Shown here: positions 49,169 through 57,590 of the stretch, piece by piece
Layout: each line of letters begins with the position of its first letter
Numbering within the stretch: the stretch's first letter is position 1
DNA from: Planctomycetales bacterium 71-10
Lineage (GTDB): Bacteria > Planctomycetota > Planctomycetia > Isosphaerales > Isosphaeraceae
Assembly (NCBI GenBank): GCA_001898385.1
Contig: MKTT01000058.1
Location: 1 to 64,000, forward strand
DNA: 64,000 nt
Reading direction: 5' to 3'
Position numbers and translations under genes: made by a program
Notes under the pieces: generated by a model
The model's database searches: none
Told to the model about the DNA's origin: nothing
What the model saw: the letters and a program-made list of their open reading frames with translations, nothing else

Positions 49169-51121
49169 ATGCGGAGACTCGGTTTCGCGGCGGCCCTGGC
49201 GGTCGGCATGGGGGCCGGCGCGGCCCACGCCGCCGACGCCCAGGTGCAGAAGATGCTCGGGATCAAGCCGACGCTCGGCGTCGGCGTCGAGTACGAGACC
49301 CCCTCCACGCCGGCCGCGATCGACGCCTGCAAGATCGAGACGGCGACCGACCAGGGCCGCACGGTCGGCTACGTCCTGCGCGACGGCCAGGGGAAGGTCC
49401 TGCGGAAGTTCCTCATCACCAACGGCGGCGACAAGCTGAACCAGTGGAGCTACTTCCAGGACGGCTTCGAGGTCTACCGCGAGAGCGACGCCGACGGCGA
49501 CCAGCGCCTGGACGAGTGCCGCTGGATGAACTCGGCCGGCTCGCGCGTCGGGATCGTCCAGGGGGCCAAGATCGTCGGCTGGAAGCGGATCTCGGCCGAG
49601 GAGGCGAGCAAGGTGCTGATCCAGGCCCTCGCCGCCGGCGACGCCCGCCTGGTCGACACGGTGACCGCCACCGCCGACGAGCTGGCCTCGGCCGGGCTCC
49701 CGAAGGAGGTCGTCGCCAAGGTCGCCGACGCGCCCGAGAAGCGCGCCGAGCAGGTCGCCGCGCTGGTCGCCGCCCTGAAGGCGAGCGGCGAGAAGGCCGC
49801 CTGGAACAAGTTCGACGGCACGTTCCCCCACGCCCTGCCGGCCGACCCGGCCGCCGGCCTGGGCAAGGACGTGGTACTCTATGAGAACGCCATGATCTTC
49901 GTCAGCCCGCCGACGCCCCCGGGCGGCCAGCCGGGCAAGCTGACGATGCTCCAGGTCCCCGAGATGATCCAGCTCGGCGACGCCTGGAAGTTCGTCGACC
50001 TCCCGCGCGTCGTCGACCCCGAGAAGCCCGTCGTCGCCGCCGCCTCCGGCATCCGCTCGGCGCTCTACGAGGTCGCCGACGTCCCCGGCGGCGGCACGCA
50101 CGACGAGGCGATGGAGGCCGCGCTGAAGGCCCTCGCCGACTTCGACAAGGCCAACGCCGACGCCCTCGCCGGGGGCGGCGAGAAGCGCGAGACCGCCGGC
50201 GTCCACCTCAAGCGGGTCCCGCTCCTGAAGGGCGTGGCCGCCGCCGCCAAGGACGCCGAGGAGCGCCTCAACTACGAGAAGCAGGCCGTCGACAGCCTGG
50301 TCGCCGCCTACCAGACCGGCGCCTGGTCCAAGGGCCGCGAGACCATCGAGGGCCTGGTCAAGGCCGGCGGGCCGCTGGGCTCCTACGCCTCATACCGCCT
50401 CATCGGCGCGGACTTCGTCCTCCGCAACGAGGAGCCCAACGGCAACTTCGTCGCCAACCAGAAGAAGTGGATGGCCGACCTGGAAGGCTTCCTCAAGGAC
50501 TTCCCCAAGTCCGACGAGGCCCCCGAGGTCTGGCTCCAGCTCGGCAGCTCCAACGAGTTCAACGCCGAGGAGGACAAGGCCCGCGAGGACTACAAGAAGC
50601 TGGTCTCCGACTTCCCCGAGACCCTGGCCGGCAAGAAGGCCGCCGGCGCCCTCAAGCGCCTGGACCTGGAAGGCAAGCCGCTGGCGATCCAGGGGACGGG
50701 CGCCGACGGCTCGCCCGTGGACACCGCGGCGTTCGCCGGCAAGCCGGTCCTCGTCGTCTTCTGGGCCTCGTGGGGCGGCCAGACCGTCAGCCGCGAGCTG
50801 CCCGACATCGCCAAGCTCGTCGAGAAGAACGCCTCCAAGGGCCTCCAGGTCGTCGGCGTCTGCCTCGACAACGACAAGGCCCAGCTCGAAGCCTTCCAGA
50901 AGGAGCACAACCTCCCCTGGCCCCAGGTCTTCGAGCCCAACGGCATCGACGGCCGCCTCGCCGTGGACTACGGGATCATCTCCCTGCCGACCATGTTCCT
51001 GGTCGACGCCCAGGGGAAGGTCGTCAACCGCAACCTCCGCTCCGCGAACGAGGTCGAGCGCCAGCTCGACAAGGTCCTCTCGGCCGCCAAGCCCGCGTCG
51101 GTCGCCGTCGGCGTGAAGTGA
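49169..51121 (+). CDS. Periplasmic thioredoxin-fold (TlpA-like) protein lacking the redox cysteines
   Basis: 650 residues, ATG at 49169 with AAGGAGGAG upstream; signal peptide FAAALAVGMGAGAAHAA. The first 350 residues are of unknown fold with hydrophilic helices; residues about 390-500 are helical repeats (TPR-like). The C-terminal 150 residues are a TlpA/AhpC-type domain: KPVLVVFWASWGGQTVSREL, LQVVGVCLDNDKAQLEAFQK, YGIISLPTMFLVDAQGKVV. The position of CxxC (W-C-x-x-C) reads WGGQT, so disulfide chemistry is lost, although the cis-Pro is kept. Probably a binding or structural role. Confidence 0.85.
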   Translation: MRRLGFAAALAVGMGAGAAHAADAQVQKMLGIKPTLGVGVEYETPSTPAAIDACKIETATDQGRTVGYVLRDGQGKVLRKFLITNGGDKLNQWSYFQDGFEVYRESDADGDQRLDECRWMNSAGSRVGIVQGAKIVGWKRISAEEASKVLIQALAAGDARLVDTVTATADELASAGLPKEVVAKVADAPEKRAEQVAALVAALKASGEKAAWNKFDGTFPHALPADPAAGLGKDVVLYENAMIFVSPPTPPGGQPGKLTMLQVPEMIQLGDAWKFVDLPRVVDPEKPVVAAASGIRSALYEVADVPGGGTHDEAMEAALKALADFDKANADALAGGGEKRETAGVHLKRVPLLKGVAAAAKDAEERLNYEKQAVDSLVAAYQTGAWSKGRETIEGLVKAGGPLGSYASYRLIGADFVLRNEEPNGNFVANQKKWMADLEGFLKDFPKSDEAPEVWLQLGSSNEFNAEEDKAREDYKKLVSDFPETLAGKKAAGALKRLDLEGKPLAIQGTGADGSPVDTAAFAGKPVLVVFWASWGGQTVSRELPDIAKLVEKNASKGLQVVGVCLDNDKAQLEAFQKEHNLPWPQVFEPNGIDGRLAVDYGIISLPTMFLVDAQGKVVNRNLRSANEVERQLDKVLSAAKPASVAVGVK

Positions 51122-51148
51122 CGCCCGGACCGACCGCGACGCCACACC

Positions 51149-51187
51149 GAGGCCGGGGCCCCCGCATCGCCGGGCGGCCCCGGCCTC
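51149..51187. terminator. Strong terminator-like hairpin
   Basis: GAGGCCGGGGCC (51149-51160) pairs perfectly with GGCCCCGGCCTC (51176-51187), 28 bp after the stop of the thioredoxin-fold gene; the loop itself can pair (CCCG/CGGG). Confidence 0.6.
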
Positions 51188-51221
51188 GTCGCTTTCGAAC
51201 GGCCTCCGACCTGTCGCCGGG

Positions 51222-51329
51222 GCGCGTTGATCCTTCGCGACGCTCGAATTGGGGATACTTCTGGCCCAGGACGTGGTTGACGAGCGACCGACGCGCGTTG
51301 ATCCTTCGCGACGCTCGAATTGGGGATAC
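51222..51329. repeat. 37-bp perfect direct repeat with 34-bp spacer (CRISPR-like spacing)
   Basis: Copies at 51222-51258 and 51293-51329, beginning GCGCGTTGATCCTTCGCGAC and ending AATTGGGGATAC. Repeat length, spacer length and the GATAC end resemble one CRISPR repeat-spacer-repeat unit. No cas genes are in the window, and two copies only are present. A simple tandem duplication is an alternative. Confidence 0.5.
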
Positions 51330-51452
51330 CGCGGCCCCGCCCGGCCCCCTAGCATCGTCCTCCGCATCGATGCTCGGCGTCGTTGGCGTTCAACGGCCTC
51401 AATTTCTCCGCCGGCCCGTCCCGGGCCGGCTCGTCCCGGCAGGAACGACACC

Positions 51453-52097
51453 ATGTCACGATTCATCCGCGGGCTGTTCGTCTCCCTCACGATCGCGGCG
51501 GCGGGCCAATGCGCCGGCCGCGCCGAGGTCATCTATTCCAGCCTGGGCCCGGGAGATTCCTACAGCAGCACCGGGGGGCAAGCGATCATCACCCCATCGT
51601 CAAACGGCGGGACCTACGCGGCGCACGCCGCGGTGTTCACCGTCGGCGGGACGGGCGATTCTCTCTTCACATCGGCCGAGCTGCCCCTGCTCCACTACGT
51701 CGGCGACAACTCCTTCATCGTCCGCCTCTACACCGAGTCCAACGGCCTGCCGGGGACGATCCTGGAGTCGTTCGACGTGATCGCGCCGACGAGCGGCCTC
51801 CTGACCGTCGTCTCGGCCGGGGGCGTCGTGCTGGAAGCCGGCCGGTCGTACTTCCTGGCGGCCCTGCCCCTCGAAACCTCCTTCGGGATCTGGTATGCGA
51901 GCGTCCTGGGGGGGACGGGGGACTACTACTCGTTCGACGAGCTGGCGACCTGGCATGTTCAGGGCACGGCGGAGGAGCCGGCCTTCCGGATCAACGGGAC
52001 CGCCGCCGTCCCCGAGCCGGCCTCGCTGGCCCTGGCGGGGATGGCGCTGGGCGTCGTCGCCCTGCCTGCGATGCGACGGCACCGGACCCGGATCTGA
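51453..52097 (+). CDS. PEP-CTERM sorting domain protein
   Basis: 214 residues, ATG at 51453 with CAGGAA upstream. Signal peptide (RGLFVSLTIAAAGQCAGRA). The body is beta-rich (SFIVRLYTESNGLPGTILES, LLTVVSAGGVVLEAGRSYFL), like the choice-of-anchor families. The C-terminus AVPEPASLALAGMALGVVAL followed by RRHRTR is a canonical PEP-CTERM: PEP motif, helix, basic tail, processed by exosortase. Surface or exopolysaccharide-associated protein. Confidence 0.9.
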   Translation: MSRFIRGLFVSLTIAAAGQCAGRAEVIYSSLGPGDSYSSTGGQAIITPSSNGGTYAAHAAVFTVGGTGDSLFTSAELPLLHYVGDNSFIVRLYTESNGLPGTILESFDVIAPTSGLLTVVSAGGVVLEAGRSYFLAALPLETSFGIWYASVLGGTGDYYSFDELATWHVQGTAEEPAFRINGTAAVPEPASLALAGMALGVVALPAMRRHRTRI

Positions 52098-52519
52098 AAC
52101 CGGCGGGCGGTGCGGGCGGCGATGCGAGTCGTCCGCCCGTCCGCAGACCGTCCCGTCCCCGGTTGCGGCGGCGATCGGCGAGATGTTGCGGAGAAAGTTT
52201 CCGGAATCGTGAAATCCGCGGCTCGCCCCGGCTGACCATACCCATCAGGAGGTGCGGAATGCCGAGGCCGACGAAACGATTGACGCGGGCGAAGGGGGTT
52301 GGGGGATCGGACCGGGGCGAAGGCTGCGCGAAGATCCTCCGCGGGCGCGGCCTCGCCGCATCCCCGCGCGTCCGTCGGGCCGAGGCCGCTCGGCCGGCGT
52401 CCGCGGCGAAAAGCACGCGCGTCCTCAACGAACGAAGCCGCGTATTTCCACCTCATCACCTGATGACATCAGCACTTCCGGCCGATGGCTTCGGTCGTCG
52501 TCCCGGCGAACGGAGCCGA
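52098..52519. other. Intergenic region between convergent genes
   Basis: No gene with credible coding character, no clear repeat or terminator recognised. Confidence 0.4.
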
Positions 52520-53638
52520 TCAGGTCGGCGGGCCGTCGTGGAGCAGGACCAGGGGGTCGGACTCGTCGCGGCTGGGCCAGACGATGAGGTCGGGGAAGGC
52601 GAGGGCGATGCGCCCGGCCAGGTCCTCGACGCCGGGTCGCTCGGTGGCGTGGTGGCCGGCGACGATCAGGCCCACGCCCATCGCGCGGGCCTCCAGCGCC
52701 CGGTGGAAGCGGGCCTCGCCGGTGAGCAAGACCTGAGCCCCCATGCGGGCCGCGTCGCCGAGGAAGTCGTCCCCCGCGCCGCAGGAGACGGCCACGCGCT
52801 CGACGGGGGTGTCCAGGTCGCCGGCCACCTGCACCGCCACGCCCAGCACGCGCGAGGCCGTGCGGGCGAACTCGCCCAGCGACCGCGCCTCCTCCAGCCG
52901 GCCGATGCGCCCCGAGCCGAGGGCCGTCGGGGCCGATTCCGTCGGGTAGACGTCGATCGCCGGCTCCTCGTAGGAGTGCGCGCCGCGGACCGCCGCCAGG
53001 ACCGCGGCGAGCTGGCCGCCGGGGCAGACCATCTCGACCCGAAGCTCCGCGACCGTCTCGCGCCGGCCCTTCGCGCCGACGGCCGGGTCGGTCGACTCGC
53101 CGCCGAAGAACGTCCCCCGGCCCGGGATCGCGAACGAGCATTCGGAGTAGTCGCCGATCCGCCCCGCTCCGGCGGCGAAGGCCGCGGCGAGCACGGCGTC
53201 GCGGTCGGCCTCGGGCGTGAAGACCACGACCTTGAAGGCGGCCGGAGCGGCGGCGGGGCGGATCGGGACGGCGTCCACGAGCCCCAGCCGGCGGCAGAGG
53301 CCGACGTTGATGCCGTCGGCCGCGCCGTCGAAGGCCGTGTGCGGGCTGGCGATCGCCACCCCCGCGCGGGCCAGCCGCCAGAGGAAGCCCGTCCCCGGCA
53401 GGTCGGCGCGGATCCGCTTGGTCTCGCGGAAGAGGATCGGGTGGTGGCTGACGATCAGCCCGGCCCCCTCGCGGATCGCCTCGTCGGCGCTCTCGGCGGT
53501 GACGGTCAGGCAGGTCATCACCCGATCCACCTCCGCGCCCGGGTCGCCCCAGAGCAGGCCCACGTTGTCCCACGCCTCGGCCAGCCGCGACGGCGCGAAG
53601 CCCTCCAGCCAGCCGGCCACCTCGGCCACGGTCCTCAT
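52520..53638 (-). CDS. Nif3-like dinuclear metal-centre protein (GTP cyclohydrolase 1 type 2 homologue)
   Basis: 372 residues, ATG at 53638 overlapping the pabC stop (ATGA). LAEAWDNVGLLWGDP, LIVSHHPILF (metal His pair), HTAFDGAADGINVGLC (Asp), and C-terminal VLLTGEARFHRALEARAMG and GLIVAGHHATERPG are all Nif3 marks. Middle insertion with the PII/CutA-like domain (VVVFTPEADRDAVLAAAFAA, GAHSYEEPAIDVYP) typical of the long bacterial form. The biochemical role is still unsettled; co-transcription with the folate genes pabB/pabC fits the older GTP-cyclohydrolase-like annotation but does not prove it. Confidence 0.9.
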   Translation of the reverse strand: MRTVAEVAGWLEGFAPSRLAEAWDNVGLLWGDPGAEVDRVMTCLTVTAESADEAIREGAGLIVSHHPILFRETKRIRADLPGTGFLWRLARAGVAIASPHTAFDGAADGINVGLCRRLGLVDAVPIRPAAAPAAFKVVVFTPEADRDAVLAAAFAAGAGRIGDYSECSFAIPGRGTFFGGESTDPAVGAKGRRETVAELRVEMVCPGGQLAAVLAAVRGAHSYEEPAIDVYPTESAPTALGSGRIGRLEEARSLGEFARTASRVLGVAVQVAGDLDTPVERVAVSCGAGDDFLGDAARMGAQVLLTGEARFHRALEARAMGVGLIVAGHHATERPGVEDLAGRIALAFPDLIVWPSRDESDPLVLLHDGPPT

Positions 53639-54453
53639 GCGCCCTCCCCTCCCAGCCATCGTCGCACGTCGTCCCCGATCCGCCCCGTCACCGCCCCCGG
53701 CGCGGGGAACCCCGCCTTCCCCCAGCGGCCCACCGGCATCACCCCGCGCACCGCGTTGGTCAAGAAGACCTCGTCCGGTTGCAGCCGACGGTCGAGCAGG
53801 CTGAGCGCCAATTCCTCGACCTCGATCCCCAGCCCTCGCGCCCGCTCGATCACCAGCGCCCGCATCACGCCCGGCAGGATCCGGCCGTCGGCGGGTGGCG
53901 TGACGAGCGCGCCGCGGACCACGAAGAAGACGTTCGTCCGGCTCCCCTCCAGCACGCATCCCTTGGCGTCGATCAACAACGCCTCGTCGCACCCCTCGGC
54001 CTTCGCCTTCTCGCCGAGGAGCCGATACGGCCAGTAGTTCAGAGTCTTGTACGCCGCCAGCGGATCCGACCGCGCCGGCCCGGCCGTCCCCAGGCGGATC
54101 CCTTCCTTATATAAGGAAGGCGGCAACGGAGACGATCGCATCCAGAGCGTCGAACCCTCCGAGGACGACATGCCCCCCGTCAGCGTGATCCGGAGCATCG
54201 CGTCCCCCTCGCGACCGTCGGCCGCCCGCAGCGCGGCCACGTCGTCGGCCGTCGGCAGCGGGACACCGTCGATCGGCAGGCCGAGCGCGCGAGCGGATCG
54301 GGCCAGCCGGTCCAGGTGCCTCGGCAGGAGGGTCGGCCGGCCGTCCCAGGTGCGGAGGGTCTCGAACAGGCCGAGGCCGTGTTCGAAAGCCCGGTCGCGG
54401 ACGCTCACCGTCAAGGCGTCGTCGGCCACGATCGCGCCGCGGGTCCAGATCAC
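53635..54453 (-). CDS. pabC: Aminodeoxychorismate lyase / class IV aminotransferase
   Basis: 272 residues, GTG at 54453 overlapping the pabB stop (GTGA). PLP-dependent fold type IV: LFETLRTWDGRPTLLPRHLD, the PLP-lysine segment AYKTLNYWPYRLLGEKA, LLIDAKGCVLEGSRTNVFFV, and TNAVRGVMPV. Direct coupling with pabB supports cleavage of aminodeoxychorismate to p-aminobenzoate and pyruvate, a folate step. A branched-chain or D-amino-acid aminotransferase is the alternative. PLYKEGIR near the middle is encoded by an unusually AT-rich patch (CTTCCTTATATAAGGAAGG on the plus strand, 54102-54120), a near-perfect palindrome inside the gene. Confidence 0.85.
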   Translation of the reverse strand: MIWTRGAIVADDALTVSVRDRAFEHGLGLFETLRTWDGRPTLLPRHLDRLARSARALGLPIDGVPLPTADDVAALRAADGREGDAMLRITLTGGMSSSEGSTLWMRSSPLPPSLYKEGIRLGTAGPARSDPLAAYKTLNYWPYRLLGEKAKAEGCDEALLIDAKGCVLEGSRTNVFFVVRGALVTPPADGRILPGVMRALVIERARGLGIEVEELALSLLDRRLQPDEVFLTNAVRGVMPVGRWGKAGFPAPGAVTGRIGDDVRRWLGGEGA

Positions 54454-55871
54454 GGCGAATCCTCCCCGGCCAGCACCCGGCGCATCCCGCGCCCCTTGTG
54501 CAGGGTCTCCTCGAACTCGGCCTCGGCGGACGAGTCGGCCACGATGCCGCCGCCGACCTGGTAGCGGACGCGGTCGCCCTCCACCGTCACGGTCCGGATG
54601 GCGATGTTGAACCCGCTGGTCCCGCCGCGGCTCAGGTAGCCGATCGCCCCCGTGTAGAGGCTGCGCCGCGAGGGCTCCAACTCGTCGATGATCTCCATCG
54701 CCCGGATCTTCGGCGCCCCGGTGATCGAGCCGCCGGGGAAGGTCGCCCGGACGACGTCGATCGGCCCGACCCCTCGGCGCAACCTCCCCTCCACGGTGGC
54801 CACCAGATGATGCACCTGGGCGTAGCTCTCCAGGGCCAGGGCCTCGACGACCTCGACCGTCCCGAACCGGCAGACGCGGCCGAGATCGTTCCGCTCCAGG
54901 TCCACGATCATGGTCAGCTCGGCCCGGTCCTTGGGCGAGGAGGTCAGCTCGGCGGCGAGCGCGGCGTCGGACTCGGGCGAGTCGCCGCGGGGCCGGGTCC
55001 CCTTGATGGGGCGGGTGACGATGCGGTCGCCGCGAGTCTGGTAGACCCACTCCGGGCTGGCCGAGGCCACCGCCAGGTCCCGCCAGCGCAGGAAGGCCGA
55101 GAACGGCGCGGGGCTCTCGCGCCGGAGCCGCAGATGAAGGTCGAGCGGGTCGACCTTGCCGCGGGCCTCGAACCGCTGCGAGAGGTTGACCTGGAAGACG
55201 TCGCCGGCGTGGACGTACTCGATCGCCCGCCGGGCCGCGTCGAGGTACTCGTCCCGCGTATAGTTCGAGACCGCCTCCCCCAGCGCCGAGCGGCCGAGGT
55301 GCCGCGGCGAGGCGACGGCGCCACGCAGCGCGCGACGCCAGAACTTCGCCCGGCGCTCGACGGCCTCGCGGCCCTCGCCGGCCAGGTCCCAGGCGAGGAT
55401 CGCGGTCGCCCCGCGCTCCAGGTCGATCGCGACGGCCGTGTCGTACAGGGCCATGCGGACGTCCGGCAGCCGCGAGTCCCGCGGGGCCTTGCGCGGCAGG
55501 CGTTCCAGCAGCGGGGCCAGGTCGTAGCCGAGGAACCCGATCAGCCCCCCCTGGAACGGGCAGGCGTCCGGGTCGGCCTCGTCGGCCGGGTCGGCCAGCC
55601 GGTGTTCGCGCGCCAGGGCTTCCAGCCGGGCGAGGGGATCGTCGCCCTGCTCGAAGGTCCCGGAGTCGGTCCGGATCGACCACCGCGCGCCGACGGCCTC
55701 GAAGACCAGGCGCGGGTACGCCGCCAGGATGCTCCAGCGCCCGGCGGGGCCGAAGCCGGGGCCGCTCTCCAGGATCGCCGGCTCCGGCCACGCGCCGACG
55801 GCCGCGACGAGCCGGTCGGTCGGCAGGTCGAGCGGGATCCGCACGGAAGTCGGGTCGGGCGGCTGTCCCAC
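54450..55871 (-). CDS. pabB: Aminodeoxychorismate synthase component I
   Basis: 473 residues, GTG at 55871. It makes 4-amino-4-deoxychorismate from chorismate with ammonia from PabA. VTRPIKGTRPRG contains the PIKGT lysine that distinguishes PabB from TrpE (PIAGT). Other marks: GDVFQVNLSQRF, TMIVDLERNDLGRVC, TFPGGSITGAPKIRAMEIID, GAIGYLSRGGTSGFNIAIRT, GGGIVADSSAEAEFEETLHK. Length is normal. First gene of the pabB-pabC-nif3 operon; a pabA glutaminase gene is not in the window. Confidence 0.93.
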   Translation of the reverse strand: MGQPPDPTSVRIPLDLPTDRLVAAVGAWPEPAILESGPGFGPAGRWSILAAYPRLVFEAVGARWSIRTDSGTFEQGDDPLARLEALAREHRLADPADEADPDACPFQGGLIGFLGYDLAPLLERLPRKAPRDSRLPDVRMALYDTAVAIDLERGATAILAWDLAGEGREAVERRAKFWRRALRGAVASPRHLGRSALGEAVSNYTRDEYLDAARRAIEYVHAGDVFQVNLSQRFEARGKVDPLDLHLRLRRESPAPFSAFLRWRDLAVASASPEWVYQTRGDRIVTRPIKGTRPRGDSPESDAALAAELTSSPKDRAELTMIVDLERNDLGRVCRFGTVEVVEALALESYAQVHHLVATVEGRLRRGVGPIDVVRATFPGGSITGAPKIRAMEIIDELEPSRRSLYTGAIGYLSRGGTSGFNIAIRTVTVEGDRVRYQVGGGIVADSSAEAEFEETLHKGRGMRRVLAGEDSP

Positions 55872-55936
55872 GGGCGATTGACCTCACCAAACCGGCCGGA
55901 GTCTCGTAACCTGGGGGGGCGAGTCTAGGGAAATCG

Positions 55937-56770
55937 ATGATCGTCCGAAACCCCAGCCCGCATCAACCCGAGCTTACGCCCGCCATGATACGAAACCCCC
56001 TCGGCCTCCGGCTCGACCCGAACCGGCCGATCCGCGAGCAGATCCAGCAGGCCGCCCGCCTGGGCGCGAAGGGCGTCGTCCTGGAGGCGTCCGGCGACCT
56101 CGCCCCCCACCGCCTGGGCGAGACCGGCCGCCGCGACCTGAAGCACCAGCTCCGCTCGGTCGAGGTCTCCCTCATCGCCATGGCCCTCCCCACCCGCAGG
56201 GCCTTCAACACAGCCGACCAGCTCGACGAGCGGATCCGCCGCGCCGACGCCGTCTTCGCCCTGGCGTTCGAACTGGGGGCGCGGCTCGTGCTGGCGAACG
56301 TCGGCCCGATCCCGGCCGAAGACGACGCCCCCCGCCGTGAGACCTTCGCCGGCGCGCTCACGTCCCTCGGCCACCGGGCCGACCACCGCGGCGTCCGCCT
56401 GGCGATCGAGACCGGCAACGAGCCCCCCGCGACGCTCCGGGCGTTCCTCGACGGACTGGCCCATCCGGCGCTCGCCGCGAGCCTCGATCCGGCCAACCTG
56501 CTCCGTGCGGGGGTCGACCCGGTGGCCGCCGCGACCGAGCTGCACGCCTGGATCGCCCACGCCTACGCCGGCGACCCGATCGGCGGCTCGACCACCGCCC
56601 GCAACCCGAGGGGCGTCGGCTTCCCGCCGGGGGCGCTCGACTGGGAGGAGTACGTCGGGGCGCTGGAGGAGGTCGCCTACCACGGCTTCCTCACCGTCTG
56701 GCCCGAGCCGCCGGCCGACCCCGCGCGGCAGTTCAAGGCCGTGGCCGACCGGGTCGCCCGCATCTCCTGA
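55937..56770 (+). CDS. Sugar phosphate isomerase/epimerase-like TIM barrel
   Basis: 277 residues; ATG at 55937 (AGGGAA upstream) or 55985. IQQAARLGAKGVVLEASGDL, AFELGARLVLANVGPIPAED, GVRLAIETGNEPPATL (metal Glu), LAASLDPANLLRAG (metal Asp) and VAYHGFLTVWPEPP (a Trp-Pro-Glu near the last strand) follow the AP_endonuc_2 xylose-isomerase-like barrel. Probably acts on a sugar or inositol derivative; the substrate is unknown. Divergent from pabB. Confidence 0.8.
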   Translation: MIVRNPSPHQPELTPAMIRNPLGLRLDPNRPIREQIQQAARLGAKGVVLEASGDLAPHRLGETGRRDLKHQLRSVEVSLIAMALPTRRAFNTADQLDERIRRADAVFALAFELGARLVLANVGPIPAEDDAPRRETFAGALTSLGHRADHRGVRLAIETGNEPPATLRAFLDGLAHPALAASLDPANLLRAGVDPVAAATELHAWIAHAYAGDPIGGSTTARNPRGVGFPPGALDWEEYVGALEEVAYHGFLTVWPEPPADPARQFKAVADRVARIS

Positions 56771-56854
56771 GCCCTGGCCCCGCCCCCCCGTCCCGGCTAC
56801 GATGGGCCTCGCGGGGGGCGAGCCCCGCCGAACTCGACCGCGATGGGACCGACC

Positions 56855-57586
56855 ATGACCGAGAACGCAACCGCCGCCGCCTGGGTCCCCCTGACCCCGC
56901 GCGAGCGCCGCGTCGTGGGCGTGCTGGCCGAGAAGGCCAAGACCACGCCCGAATACTACCCGCTCACCGTCGCCGCCACCGTCACCGGCTGCAACCAGAA
57001 GTCCAACCGCGACCCGGTGGTCGACTACGACGCCGACGACGTGGAAGACACCCTCCACTCCCTGCGCAAGAAGGGCGCCGCCGTGCTGGTCGAAGGCGGC
57101 GGGCGCGTCGCCCGCTGGAAGCACACCCTGTACGAGTGGCTGAAGGTCAGCAAGGTCGAGTTGGCCGTCGTCACCGAACTCCTCCTCCGCGGCCCCCAGA
57201 CCGAGGGCGACCTCCGCGCCCGCGCCAGCCGGATGGAGCCCCTGGCCGACCTCGCCGCGCTCCAGGTCCAGCTGGAGGCCCTGGCCGACCGCAACCTGGT
57301 GGTCTACCTCTCCCCCCGCGGCCAGAAGCGCGGGGTCGTCGTCACCCACAACCTGTATCCGCCCGACGAGCTGGAGAAGGTCCGCCAGGCGTTCGCCAAC
57401 GCCGCCCCGCTCGACGACGAGCCGGCCCCTCGGGCCGTGGCGCATCGGGCGGAATCGGCCGCGGCCTCCGCCCCCGCATGGCGCGAGGAGGTCGCCGCCC
57501 TGCGGGCCGAGGTCCAGGGGCTCCGCGGCCAGGTCGAGACCCTGGCCGAGCAGCTTCGCGAACTCCGGAACGACCTCGGAGCCTGA
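56855..57586 (+). CDS. YceH/UPF0502 (DUF480) family protein
   Basis: 243 residues from the ATG at 56855; ATG 56843 in frame is an alternative. LTPRERRVVGVLAEKAKTTP, EYYPLTVAATVTGCNQKSNR DP and LYEWLKVSKVELAVVTELLL RGPQTEGDLRARASRM are the diagnostic DUF480 motifs, forming two winged helices. The C-terminal coiled coil (VAALRAEVQGLRGQVETLAE) is common in the family. Probably DNA binding; function uncharacterised. It ends 4 bp before the next gene, so they are co-transcribed. Confidence 0.93.
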   Translation: MTENATAAAWVPLTPRERRVVGVLAEKAKTTPEYYPLTVAATVTGCNQKSNRDPVVDYDADDVEDTLHSLRKKGAAVLVEGGGRVARWKHTLYEWLKVSKVELAVVTELLLRGPQTEGDLRARASRMEPLADLAALQVQLEALADRNLVVYLSPRGQKRGVVVTHNLYPPDELEKVRQAFANAAPLDDEPAPRAVAHRAESAAASAPAWREEVAALRAEVQGLRGQVETLAEQLRELRNDLGA

Positions 57587-57590
57587 CGGA

